From Arthrobacter sp. StoSoilB22 (GTDB lineage: Bacteria > Actinomycetota > Actinomycetes > Actinomycetales > Micrococcaceae), in the NCBI RefSeq assembly GCF_019977315.1, contig NZ_AP024652.1:2418001-2482000 (forward strand): a stretch of 64,000 nucleotides of DNA. The letters run 5' to 3'. The translations under genes were made by a program, and so were the position numbers. The notes under the pieces are model-generated. The model saw only the letters and a list, made by a program, of their open reading frames with translations, searched no databases and had not been told where the DNA came from. This document shows positions 1-8,166 of this stretch, one piece after another (position 1 is the first letter of the stretch; each line of letters begins with the position of its first letter).

Positions 1-28
1 GGCCTTTCTGTTGACAGTCTGTGACCGT

Positions 29-376
29 CTAGGCGGAGCGGCGCTCTCCGCGGCGCTCACGCAGGATGTTCAGACGATCCTCAAGGATCTGTTCGAGCTC
101 GGGAAGGCTGCGGCGTTCCAGAAGCATGTCCCAGTGGGTGCGGACAGCTTTCTCGTTGGCATCCACAGGACGCTCGCCATCAACCAGCAGCGCTTCTTTG
201 CCGGTCTTGGATACCCAAACGGGGGGAATTTCGGCTTCGGAGGAGAAGGTTACGAAGACCTGCTCGCCATCCTCGCAACGGTACTCGACCCGCTGGCGCG
301 GTGCCGGTTCAACGCCGGATTCTGTTTCCATGCTTTGGGCGCCAAGACGCATACCCCGCAGGCTGCGATCGCTCAT
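29..376 (-). CDS. rbpA: RNA polymerase-binding protein RbpA
   Basis: This 115-residue protein matches RbpA, the actinobacterial transcription factor that binds RNA polymerase and group 1/2 sigma factors and stabilises the open complex. Recognisable parts are the N-terminal MSDRSLRGMRLGAQS, a central region with one conserved cysteine (VEYRCEDGE), and a C-terminal sigma-interaction helix (THWDMLLERRSLPELEQILE) followed by a basic tail. The length is normal for the family. The ATG has a good ribosome site (GGGAG) a few bases upstream. It is a single gene with about 255 bases of non-coding DNA upstream, which hold two plausible promoters. Identification is firm. Confidence 0.96.
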   Translation of the reverse strand: MSDRSLRGMRLGAQSMETESGVEPAPRQRVEYRCEDGEQVFVTFSSEAEIPPVWVSKTGKEALLVDGERPVDANEKAVRTHWDMLLERRSLPELEQILEDRLNILRERRGERRSA

Positions 377-480
377 GATTACTCCCTCTGTCTGTTCGCG
401 GAGCAGGAACCCCGCGCTAGCCGTAAGCCGTTTTCACGTCCCTTACGGACTACTTCTGCACACCTTGCATCACTAATTGC

Positions 481-506
481 AACGCCTGGCCAAGCTTTTA
501 TGTTCC
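481..506 (-). promoter_or_regulatory. SigR/SigH-type promoter upstream of rbpA
   Basis: Reading the minus strand, GGAAC (506-502) is followed by an 18-base spacer and GTT (483-481). This fits the GGAAT/C-N18-GTT pattern of the disulfide-stress sigma factors SigR/SigH. Transcription would start near 475, about 100 bases before rbpA. rbpA is a known SigR target in Streptomyces, which supports the assignment. Confidence 0.6.
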
Positions 507-537
507 ATCCACGCTGAACCAGCCGGACAAATATCCC

Positions 538-567
538 ATTATACGCGGATCTTCGCCCACTACTCAA
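538..567 (-). promoter_or_regulatory. Housekeeping-type promoter upstream of rbpA
   Basis: On the minus strand TTGAGT (567-562) is followed by an 18-base spacer and a perfect TATAAT (543-538). This is a consensus-like primary sigma promoter firing toward rbpA, about 55 bases upstream of the SigR-type promoter. The two would give rbpA basal plus stress-induced expression. Confidence 0.6.
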
Positions 568-584
568 AAGAAGGAACAAACAGC

Positions 585-613
585 GAGCGGCCAGCCTGGA
601 TGGCTGACCGCTC
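585..613 (-). terminator. Terminator hairpin after qmcA
   Basis: Arms 585-596 and 602-613 (GAGCGGYCAGCC type) pair over 12 bases with one mismatch around a 5-base loop. On the minus strand the hairpin is followed by a modest T-rich run (GCTGTTTGTT). It lies 20 bases after the qmcA stop. Confidence 0.6.
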
Positions 614-632
614 GGAGGCGTTGCGCTTTGCG

Positions 633-1610
633 TTATTCAGCAGGCCGTGGCTGCTGGGGTGTTCCCGCAGGCTCGGACGCCCTGGCCTCTTCAGCACCGC
701 CGAAGAGCCCGACGGGGGAGTCCCCGTTGTTGCCTCCGAGTGCACCGCCGATGCCCTTGAGTGCCTCGCCGACTTCACTGGGAATGATCCAGAGCTTGTT
801 CGAGCTTCCCTCAGCGATCTTGGGAAGCGTCTGCAAGTACTGGTACGCAAGGAGCTTCTGGTCCGGGTTGCCCTTATGAATGGCATCGAAGACCTTCTGA
901 ATGGCCTGGGCTTCACCGTCAGCCCTCAGGATGGCCGCCTTCGCGTCACCTTCAGCCGCGAGGATGGCAGCTTGCCGCTGGCCTTCGGCGGTAAGGATCT
1001 GCGACTGCTTGGTGCCTTCGGCGGTCAGGATGGCTGCACGACGATCACGCTCAGCGCGCATCTGCTTTTCCATCGAGTCCTGGATGGAGTGGGGCGGATC
1101 AATCGCCTTCAACTCCACACGGGACACGCGAATGCCCCAGCGACCCGTTGCTTCGTCCAGGACACCACGCAGTTGACCATTGATCTGATCGCGGGATGTG
1201 AGTGCTTCTTCAAGGTTGAGCCCGCCCACCACATTACGAAGTGTGGTGGTGGTCAGCTGTTCCACAGCCTGGATGTAGTTGGCGATCTCGTAGGTTGCGG
1301 CCCGGGGATCGGTAACTTGGAAGTAGACAACGGTGTCGATCGAGACCACCAAGTTGTCCTCGGTGATGACCGGCTGAGGCGGGAAAGACACTACTTGCTC
1401 GCGGAGGTCGAGCAACGGCAGGAGCCGGTCGACGAACGGGATCAGGATGGTCAGTCCCGGGTTGAGTGTCCGCTGATACTTGCCGAGGCGTTCAACGACG
1501 CCGGCACGTGCCTGCGGGATGATCCTCACCGAACGGACCAACACGATGATGACAAAAATGACGAGAACAATCAGCACAATTGCTGCTGCTGTTCCTCCTA
1601 AGCCGTCCAT
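633..1610 (-). CDS. qmcA: SPFH/Band 7 membrane protein (QmcA/stomatin-like)
   Basis: This is a 325-residue SPFH-domain protein. An N-terminal membrane segment (about residues 8-26) is followed by the band-7 domain (about 27-190). After that come four back-to-back 11-residue repeats of the AAILTAEGTKQ type at residues 192-235, predicted to form a helical coiled stalk, and a Pro/Gly-rich C-terminus. Such proteins form membrane-anchored oligomeric cages and are usually paired with an NfeD protein. Here nfeD lies 92 bases upstream on the same strand, so the two probably form an operon. The family is certain; the precise role, in membrane microdomain or protease scaffolding, is inferred. Confidence 0.9.
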   Translation of the reverse strand: MDGLGGTAAAIVLIVLVIFVIIVLVRSVRIIPQARAGVVERLGKYQRTLNPGLTILIPFVDRLLPLLDLREQVVSFPPQPVITEDNLVVSIDTVVYFQVTDPRAATYEIANYIQAVEQLTTTTLRNVVGGLNLEEALTSRDQINGQLRGVLDEATGRWGIRVSRVELKAIDPPHSIQDSMEKQMRAERDRRAAILTAEGTKQSQILTAEGQRQAAILAAEGDAKAAILRADGEAQAIQKVFDAIHKGNPDQKLLAYQYLQTLPKIAEGSSNKLWIIPSEVGEALKGIGGALGGNNGDSPVGLFGGAEEARASEPAGTPQQPRPAE

Positions 1611-1702
1611 ACATCTCCTTCATTCCCCAATTGCGTGGTTTGATGCGGCTGAACGCGGGCAGGCTGCCCGCATCGGCAACCGCTGAAATTCAAAGGCGCG
1701 CT

Positions 1703-2164
1703 TTAGCGCGGGCTGTTCTCGGCGGGCGAGGCTACTACCGCCGTCGCACCGTCAATCCGTGTGACCTGGACTGTTGCACCGGCATCAAGAACGCCGGCCG
1801 TGCTGCGGGCGCTCCACACGTCGCCGCCGATCTTGACCAGTCCGCTGGTTCCACTCACGGCTTCGATGACGAGGGCGGACTGACCGATGAGTCGGTCGAT
1901 ATTGCTGCGCTGTTCCGCAGGCCCCTTATGCAGGTGCTTCATGGCAACAGGCCGGACAAAGACAATCATCAGGAGGGAGACCACGGAGAAAATCACGATC
2001 TGAAGCCAGAAATCGGCTCCCGCGAAGTCGGCGATCAGCCCGGCCAGGGCTCCGCCGCCCAGCATGATGAAAAAGAGGTCGAGGGTAAGCATCTCCACCA
2101 CTGCGAACGCGAGGAAGACTGTGAGCCAGAGAGCCCACCAATTCTCGCCGAGCCATTCGAACAT
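1703..2164 (-). CDS. NfeD family membrane protein
   Basis: This is a short NfeD protein of about 153 residues. It has an N-terminal Trp-rich hydrophobic start (MFEWLGENWWALWL), two or three membrane segments in the first 75 residues, and a C-terminal OB-fold domain of about 60 residues (LIGQSALVIEAVSGTSGLVK onward). The frame is open further upstream, but GGGGG sits five bases before the ATG at 2164, which favours that start (the ATG at 2167 is an alternative). NfeD proteins partner with SPFH proteins, and the SPFH gene follows directly. Confidence 0.88.
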   Translation of the reverse strand: MFEWLGENWWALWLTVFLAFAVVEMLTLDLFFIMLGGGALAGLIADFAGADFWLQIVIFSVVSLLMIVFVRPVAMKHLHKGPAEQRSNIDRLIGQSALVIEAVSGTSGLVKIGGDVWSARSTAGVLDAGATVQVTRIDGATAVVASPAENSPR

Positions 2165-2244
2165 CATTTCCCCCTTGGTCCCGGATCCCGCGGGCGGGAT
2201 CACAGTCGCTGTTCCTCCATCCTAGCCCGACGTTCCGTCCCACG

Positions 2245-3087
2245 TCAGGACACGGCGAATTCGCTGATCCGGAACTTCGCAGTGGTGGCCACTGAACCTT
2301 CCACAGCGGCCAACTCCGCCAACTCTTCGCGCTGCACGTGGTGTCCGGCCGGACCCATGTAGGCGAGGTCGGCCACCTCCGGGCCGCTCAGTGTCAGGGG
2401 AAGGTCGAGGTTTTGGCTGGTGCCGGAGTCGAAATATTCCCGCATGGAGTCCACCAGCCGCTCCTCTTTGCCATCCTCAATGCTGAGCATGCCTGCCCGG
2501 GCTGCGATCTCGGCAAGGTGGCCGGGCCGGGGCGTCACAACGAGCAACGAGCCGCCCGGCCGAAGCACCCTGGCAAACTCTGCGGGGTTTCGCGGTGCGA
2601 AAACTACAGTGACAACGTCCGCGGTGTTGTCCATCATGGGCAGCGGACGCCAGATGTCCCATACCAGGTTGGCTGCTTCCGGATTGAGCCGGGCGGCACG
2701 CCTCAGCGCGAATTTGGAGATGTCCACACCGATTCCTGATGCCCCGGACCGCTCAAGGACCGCCCGCAGGTAGTGGCCTGTGCCAGTACCTGCGTCGAGA
2801 ACCACGGCCCCGGGGCGCTGAAGTGATCCGGTAGCCGCTGCTGCTACAGCCTGCGCGAGTCCGGAGTAGTGCCCTGCGTCCAGAAACCTGTACCGCGCGG
2901 CAACCATATCTGCCGAGTCCGCTTCGAAGACCGTGCCTTTGCCCGTCAGCAGGTTGAAGTAGCCCTGTTTTGCGGCGTCGAACTGGTGCCCGGCCTCACA
3001 GACGAGGGTTTGCTGTTGGCCCTGACTGAGCTGGAGCGCCCCTTGGCAAACAGGACAACGGAGGGCAGCAACGGCATCGGACAACAT
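2245..3087 (-). CDS. RlmA-like 23S rRNA (guanine-N1) methyltransferase
   Basis: This 280-residue SAM-dependent methyltransferase has an N-terminal zinc-binding head (CPVC near residue 11, then C-x3-H in VCEAGHQFD) and the family block AAKQGYFNLL. These are the hallmarks of RlmA-type enzymes, which methylate a guanine in 23S rRNA. The SAM motif I is VLDAGTGTGHYL. Whether it modifies G745, G748 or another base cannot be told from the sequence. A TAGGAT -10 box lies seven bases before the ATG, so the message may be leaderless. It is divergent from the S9 peptidase gene. Confidence 0.85.
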   Translation of the reverse strand: MLSDAVAALRCPVCQGALQLSQGQQQTLVCEAGHQFDAAKQGYFNLLTGKGTVFEADSADMVAARYRFLDAGHYSGLAQAVAAAATGSLQRPGAVVLDAGTGTGHYLRAVLERSGASGIGVDISKFALRRAARLNPEAANLVWDIWRPLPMMDNTADVVTVVFAPRNPAEFARVLRPGGSLLVVTPRPGHLAEIAARAGMLSIEDGKEERLVDSMREYFDSGTSQNLDLPLTLSGPEVADLAYMGPAGHHVQREELAELAAVEGSVATTAKFRISEFAVS

Positions 3088-3155
3088 GGCTCCAATCCTA
3101 CGGCGGCCGGAGTGTCTAGGGCCTGGGGCCCAAGTGCCGGGCTAGGCTCACCATC

Positions 3156-5171
3156 GTGAAACCCGAGCAACTGCATCTGCTGAACTCCGTATCCGCCCCG
3201 GCAATCCACCCCGATGGCACCAAGGCGGTGGTTTCCGTCACGCGGCCGGATTTTGATGCTGACAGTTATGTGGGTCAGTTGTGGAGCATTCCCTTGGACA
3301 CCACCAAGTATTCGCGACGCATCACACGAGGATTCAGGGACAGTTCCCCGGCGTTCTCCCCGGACGGCCTTGTTCTTGCCTTCCTGAGGTGCGATCCGGA
3401 CGGTAAGCCGCAACTCTTTGTCGTGGAAGCCGCAGGTGGCGAGCCGCAGCAGATCACCGAGCAGCACGCGGGCGTAGGTGGGTTCGTGTGGGCACCTGAT
3501 TCCCACCGCATTGTGTTCCAATCCCGGGTGCCGGAACAAGGACGCTACGGAACTATGGATGGGGTCACCTCCGGCGGAGAAGACGCCCGATTGATCACCG
3601 CCAACCAGTACCGGATGAACGGCATCGGCTACACCGCTGACCAGCGCCAGCAGTTGTTTGTGGTCGAAGTGCCGGAACTGGGCGGCGAGCCGGCAGTCGC
3701 TGCGAGGGGTAGGGCTGCGCACGAACAGCCCGCACATGGGATGACAGGACTTCCCTCTGCACGGCAGGTCACTTTTGGTGACTCAGACCATGAGTCACCA
3801 TGCTTTTCAGCCGACGGCACCCGCCTTTACTTCGTCGCCGCCCTCCATGAAGGACACGACGACGATCTTGTCACCTCCGTCTATCGGGTGGACGCCGACG
3901 GCGGCCAGCCAACCGCCGTCGAACCTTCCAACAAGAGCCTGCAGACCGTCACGGCTGTGCGCCCCTCCACGGATGGCCAGTGGCTCTTTTACACCGCGCA
4001 GGACCTGGGTGACACCGGCAAGGACTTCGTGGCCCGGAACGCGGTTCTGTATGCCATGCCCATTGCTGGGGGAGAAGCGGTGGCGCTGACCGACGTCGAG
4101 CATTTGGATGTGTCGGGACCGCTGGAGCCCAGCGGTCCCGACAGCGTTCTGGTTCTGAATACAGCGCTGGGAAGCGTCGAGCTGCTCGATGTCACCGCAA
4201 TCGGCGGGATCACACCCCTGGTTCATGGCGCCAAGGTGGTTACCGGGGCCACAGTGGCTGCAAACGGCGAAATGGCCGTGAGTTTCTCGGACGCCTCCAC
4301 AGTGGGGGACGTCGCCTCCCTGGAACGCGGCGAGATCCGCCTCCTCACGGACTTCTCCGCACCCTTGCGCAACAACTCCCGGGTGGTGGAGCCCTTGGAT
4401 TTCGATGCCGAATCCGCCGATGGGCACCCTGTGCACGGTTGGGTGGTGTTCCCTGACGGACCTGGTCCCCACCCCGTCCTCCTCTCCATCCACGGCGGCC
4501 CTTTCGCCCAATACACCGGTGCTTTCTTTGACGAAGCCCAGGTCTATGCTGCTGCCGGTTACGCCGTTGTGATGTGTAATCCACGCGGGTCATCCGGCTA
4601 CGGACAAGCCCACGGCCGTGCCGTCAAGGAGCGCATGGGGACTGTGGACATGCAGGACGTGCTGGCATTCCTGGACTCAGCGTTGGCCTCGTTTGCCGTC
4701 TTGGATAAGGAACGCGTGGGAATCATGGGTGGCTCCTACGGCGGCTATCTCACCGCCTGGACCATCGCGCACGACCACCGGTTCAAAGGCGCGATCGTGG
4801 AGCGCGGTTTCCTGGACCCCGTCAGCTTTGCAGGTTCAGCTGACATCGGCTGGTTCTTCGGGACCGAATACACCGGAGGAACAGCGGAACAAATGGAGGC
4901 TCAAAGTCCCATGGCCGTAGTCTCAAGTGTCGATACACCCACCCTGGTCATTCACAGCGAGAACGATCTTCGGTGCCCCATCGAACAGGGCCAGCGCTAC
5001 TACTCGCATCTGAAGGCGAAGGGAGTGGACACCTCCTTGCTGATCTTCCCCGGCGAGGATCACGAGTTGTCACGGTCCGGCACCCCCCATCACCGAAGGC
5101 AACGCTTCGAGCACATCCTCCGCTGGTGGGCACGGTACCTCCCCACCGAGGTCAATAACCTGGATGACTAG
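3156..5171 (+). CDS. S9 family prolyl oligopeptidase/acylaminoacyl peptidase
   Basis: This is a 671-residue serine peptidase with an N-terminal beta-propeller made of WD40-like/PD40 repeats (about residues 1-390) and a C-terminal alpha/beta-hydrolase domain (about 400-665). The catalytic serine lies in GGSYGGYL, the aspartate is probably in HSENDLRCP, and the histidine is in GEDHELS. No signal peptide is visible, so a cytoplasmic role in peptide turnover is likely. The start is GTG at 3156, seven bases after a TAGGCT -10 box, which suggests a leaderless message. Substrate preference is unknown. Confidence 0.93.
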   Translation: MKPEQLHLLNSVSAPAIHPDGTKAVVSVTRPDFDADSYVGQLWSIPLDTTKYSRRITRGFRDSSPAFSPDGLVLAFLRCDPDGKPQLFVVEAAGGEPQQITEQHAGVGGFVWAPDSHRIVFQSRVPEQGRYGTMDGVTSGGEDARLITANQYRMNGIGYTADQRQQLFVVEVPELGGEPAVAARGRAAHEQPAHGMTGLPSARQVTFGDSDHESPCFSADGTRLYFVAALHEGHDDDLVTSVYRVDADGGQPTAVEPSNKSLQTVTAVRPSTDGQWLFYTAQDLGDTGKDFVARNAVLYAMPIAGGEAVALTDVEHLDVSGPLEPSGPDSVLVLNTALGSVELLDVTAIGGITPLVHGAKVVTGATVAANGEMAVSFSDASTVGDVASLERGEIRLLTDFSAPLRNNSRVVEPLDFDAESADGHPVHGWVVFPDGPGPHPVLLSIHGGPFAQYTGAFFDEAQVYAAAGYAVVMCNPRGSSGYGQAHGRAVKERMGTVDMQDVLAFLDSALASFAVLDKERVGIMGGSYGGYLTAWTIAHDHRFKGAIVERGFLDPVSFAGSADIGWFFGTEYTGGTAEQMEAQSPMAVVSSVDTPTLVIHSENDLRCPIEQGQRYYSHLKAKGVDTSLLIFPGEDHELSRSGTPHHRRQRFEHILRWWARYLPTEVNNLDD

Positions 5172-5177
5172 CCGGAG

Positions 5178-5852
5178 TCAGCGAAAGAATCCAAGCGCCC
5201 GGCGAGCCTCGTCAATCTCCGGAGCAGACCAGCGCGCCGAGTGCTCGGCATTGCTGGATAACGATCGCAGTTCGGCCCGGTCCAAGTACAGGATGCCGTG
5301 GAGGTGATCCGTTTCGTGCTGCACAATGCGGGCCTGCCACCCTGAATACCAGGCTTCCGTGGACTCGCCCGTTGGACTGGTGTAGCGCAACTCCACGTTC
5401 CGGTGACGGGTCACTACCGCCTGATACCCGCTGACCGAGAGGCACCCCTCATAGAACGAGGCGGTCTCGGTTCCGAGCGGGCGGTACTGCGGGTTGACGA
5501 TGGCCAGGAATTCCAGCTGCTCCCGGTGACGCACGGCAGCTGACTCCGGTTCCACCGGGTATCTGTCCTCCAGTACGGCCACTTGCAATGGGATGCCCAG
5601 TTGGGGAGCTGCCAAACCGACTCCCGGTGCGGCATGCATGACAGCCCTCATCTGCTCAATGAAAGCCGCCAACTCCGCATCGTCGAGCTGGCCTTCGTAT
5701 GGCGCTGCCAGCTGACGCAATACGGGGTGTCCGGCCTGAATAATGGGCGGAAGCCCCTCCGTATCCAGCAACCGGCGAACAGCGTCACGAATGCGGATCG
5801 GGTTGTAGTCCGTGGCAGGGCTCGTGGCCCCCGGATGAGGTTGGTGCGTCAT
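5178..5852 (-). CDS. def: Peptide deformylase
   Basis: This 224-residue protein removes the formyl group from the N-terminal methionine of new proteins. All three signature motifs are present: GVGLAAPQLG (motif I), EGCLSV (motif II) and QHETDHLHG (motif III, the HExxH metal site). It is longer than the minimal enzyme because of an N-terminal extension of about 50 residues, typical of actinobacterial versions. It converges with the S9 peptidase gene, with six bases between stop codons. TAGGCT lies exactly six bases before the ATG, so it is probably leaderless. Confidence 0.95.
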   Translation of the reverse strand: MTHQPHPGATSPATDYNPIRIRDAVRRLLDTEGLPPIIQAGHPVLRQLAAPYEGQLDDAELAAFIEQMRAVMHAAPGVGLAAPQLGIPLQVAVLEDRYPVEPESAAVRHREQLEFLAIVNPQYRPLGTETASFYEGCLSVSGYQAVVTRHRNVELRYTSPTGESTEAWYSGWQARIVQHETDHLHGILYLDRAELRSLSSNAEHSARWSAPEIDEARRALGFFR

Positions 5853-5905
5853 ACAGTGAGCCTAACGCTCCACAAGGCGTTCCCGAGTTGGGCTAGGCTC
5901 AATGG

Positions 5906-6313
5906 ATGATCGATTCCACCCCTTTGGATTGTGTACTCGGGTTCGTTCGAACGGTGGAAGCCGGCGGCGGGGCCGCTGAAATCCGACCCTTCCTGGCGGA
6001 CGATTTCAAGCTCACCGAGTGGCCGCATGCTCTGTCCAAAACCGGCTCAACGCGGAACCTTGCCGAGACCCTGGCCGGCGCCGACCACAGCAAGGACATC
6101 GTTTCCGATCAGAAGTTTGAGGTGGTCCGGACAACGAGCCAGGACAACCGTGTGGTGCTGGAAATGAACTGGTCTGCCACCTTGCTGCTTGACCTTCCAC
6201 ACTGGGACCGTGGCGATACCATCCGAGCCAGGAGCACTGCTGTCTTTGAGCTTCGGGACGGGTTGATCACCAGCCAGGATACGTACGACTGCTATTACAC
6301 AACCCCCGAATAG
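5906..6313 (+). CDS. SnoaL/NTF2-like small protein
   Basis: This 135-residue protein looks like the SnoaL/NTF2 cone fold: an N-terminal helix, a middle DHSKD region, and a C-terminal beta-rich part ending in RARSTAVFELRDGLITSQDTYD, typical of SnoaL-like domains. Members may be small isomerases, hydrolases or ligand binders, and no specific activity can be assigned. The ATG lies six bases after TAGGCT (5894-5899), so a leaderless transcript is likely. It is divergent from def and convergent with the flavin hydroxylase gene. Confidence 0.72.
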   Translation: MIDSTPLDCVLGFVRTVEAGGGAAEIRPFLADDFKLTEWPHALSKTGSTRNLAETLAGADHSKDIVSDQKFEVVRTTSQDNRVVLEMNWSATLLLDLPHWDRGDTIRARSTAVFELRDGLITSQDTYDCYYTTPE

Positions 6314-6329
6314 CCCAGCCCCGGAGCAC

Positions 6330-7466
6330 CTAACGCATGGTGAAGCGTCGCTCCACCAGCCCTGAAATTGCCGGCATGTCCAAGGCCATTGCGAAAGCTG
6401 CATTCCTGACTGACATCACGTAAGGCGGGAGAGGTCTTCCCAGAGCCATGTTGAGTCCAGCCTGGCGCGATGCGCGGCGCGCCGCCTTTCTGCGGGACTT
6501 CTCAAAGTCCGCTAGGTCGGGCCCGATGTCGGCACCGCGGAAAGAAGCATCGATGATCGGGGCCAGCGCCGCAGCATCCAACCAGCCAAGGTTCATGCCC
6601 TGCCCTCCGATGGGGCTGATTTCGTGGGCTGCGTCCCCCAACAGCACCACTCTGCCGTGAACCATGAGTTGAGCCAGGCGCGACCGTACTTCGAAGGCGC
6701 TGAGCATCGAGTTGCCGGGAACATGGAGCACCTCACCGGTCCTGGCCAGGACCAAGTCGGCCAGCTTATCCGCCGTCGGGTTCTTTTCCGGCGAGCCCAG
6801 CCTCACCACCCATCTGCGGAGACCTTGTGGCAGGGGGAAGGACTCCACGATTCCGGCAGGCTCCAAGTACAGCACCGCATCGGAGCCATGGCCGGTGGCA
6901 TCCGGGAAATCGCCCATAATGTAGCAGTCCGGATAGCCCCGTGCCTGCAAACCCGGCAGGTAATGGCGGCGAATGGCTGAGTGCGCGCCGTCGGCAGCCA
7001 CCACCAGCTGGCTTCTGAACTCCTGAACGCCGCCAGGACAATTCGCAACGGTACGCACGGAGCCGCGTTCTTCCGCAACCTCCCGAACATGGGCACCCCG
7101 GACAATGGCTCCGACGTCCAGATCATGCACCGCCAGCTCCAACGTCTTCTCAGTGACCGTCTGCGGCACAGCCAGAATGTAGGGATAGCGGGCATCTCCG
7201 TCGAACCCGAGTTCGGCCACCCTGCGCCTCTGACTGTAAGCGACACCCCGATTGATGCGGACACCGGCTGCTATCAGATGGTCCGCAACACCTGCGCGCG
7301 CCAGCTCCGCCAGTGCCGGCGGGTGAATTCCGATAGCCCGCGAACGGTTGCTCCTGCTGCTCCGGCGCTCAAGGATCCGGACCTGATGCCCCTGCTGAAG
7401 CAACAGCACGCCCATGAACAGCCCTACCGGCCCGGCACCAACGATCACGACGTCAGTCACGATCAT
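6330..7466 (-). CDS. FAD-dependent monooxygenase of a type III PKS operon
   Basis: This is a 378-residue aromatic-hydroxylase-type flavoprotein. It has the N-terminal Rossmann FAD motif VIVGAGPVGL, then LERR, and the second FAD site VLLGDAAHEISPIGGQGMN. The family (UbiH/PHBH-like) hydroxylates phenolic rings using NAD(P)H and O2. The ATG at 7466 overlaps the methyltransferase by 14 bases; the frame is open upstream, but the residues before this ATG do not resemble the family. As the third gene of the operon it could hydroxylate the resorcinol or pyrone made by the PKS, by analogy with SrsC of the S. griseus srs operon. That role is inference. Confidence 0.85.
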   Translation of the reverse strand: MIVTDVVIVGAGPVGLFMGVLLLQQGHQVRILERRSSRSNRSRAIGIHPPALAELARAGVADHLIAAGVRINRGVAYSQRRRVAELGFDGDARYPYILAVPQTVTEKTLELAVHDLDVGAIVRGAHVREVAEERGSVRTVANCPGGVQEFRSQLVVAADGAHSAIRRHYLPGLQARGYPDCYIMGDFPDATGHGSDAVLYLEPAGIVESFPLPQGLRRWVVRLGSPEKNPTADKLADLVLARTGEVLHVPGNSMLSAFEVRSRLAQLMVHGRVVLLGDAAHEISPIGGQGMNLGWLDAAALAPIIDASFRGADIGPDLADFEKSRRKAARRASRQAGLNMALGRPLPPYVMSVRNAAFAMALDMPAISGLVERRFTMR

Positions 7467-8166
7467 CCTCGAGCGCACGGACGAGCAAGTGGTGCCACGG
7501 GCCGTTTCTCTCAACCGACCACGAGGCCGGAACGGCAGCTCTTAGTTCCTCCGCGGTGTAACTGCGCCTGATGGACGTCAAGCCATCACCACAGATGTAT
7601 GAGCCCACACCCAAAGGCCAGAAGCCTGCCATGAACAGCATGTATGCGATGTTGCTTCGGTTGAGATCGTTATGCAGGCACAGCCCCCGGCTCAGCGACT
7701 CGGAATCGTGAAGGACCTCCGCAAGCTGCCCTGGGTCGAGGTGATGAAGGATGTGGTTGGAGATGACGACGTCGAACTTCCGGCCGTCAGCGACGAGCTC
7801 GGAACTGTGGGCATTGAGGTACACGACCCCCTCCACTGGAGGCTTGCGGGACGCAAAGGTGAAGGCCCTCTCGTCCGGATCGATTGCCGTCACCGTAAGC
7901 CGGAATCCGTCCCGCCGGGCCCACCGAACCAGGCTCCGGGCTACGTCGCCGCTACCACACCCGATGTCCAGCACCGAAACCGCACTGTGCTCGGCCAGCA
8001 ACGGAAGGAGACGTTGACGATACGTCCCGTGCCATCCCGACAGCAAGGCGTTCACCACCGGGAAGCGCGCATAAGTCCTGTAGAGGCGTGTGGGGTCGCA
8101 ATCGACCCTGTCCATCTCCTCGACGGCTTTCACATCCCTGACCCGCAGGGACCCAAATGGACTCAC
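7453..8166 (-). CDS. Class I SAM-dependent methyltransferase of the PKS operon
   Basis: This 237-residue protein has SAM motif I VLDIGCGSGDVA, the acidic strand TAIDPDERA and the post-motif SNHILHHL, as in class I O- or C-methyltransferases. The GTG start overlaps the PKS stop (GTGA), showing translational coupling, and the 3' end overlaps the flavoprotein start. The likely substrate is the product of the adjacent PKS. S. griseus SrsB, in the comparable position, is from an unrelated membrane methyltransferase family, so this operon is analogous rather than identical. Confidence 0.85.
   Translation of the reverse strand: MSPFGSLRVRDVKAVEEMDRVDCDPTRLYRTYARFPVVNALLSGWHGTYRQRLLPLLAEHSAVSVLDIGCGSGDVARSLVRWARRDGFRLTVTAIDPDERAFTFASRKPPVEGVVYLNAHSSELVADGRKFDVVISNHILHHLDPGQLAEVLHDSESLSRGLCLHNDLNRSNIAYMLFMAGFWPLGVGSYICGDGLTSIRRSYTAEELRAAVPASWSVERNGPWHHLLVRALEDDRD

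Noticed and set aside
477..1601. 374-residue plus-strand frame over qmcA
   Set aside because: It is antisense to the conserved SPFH gene, with low-complexity composition.
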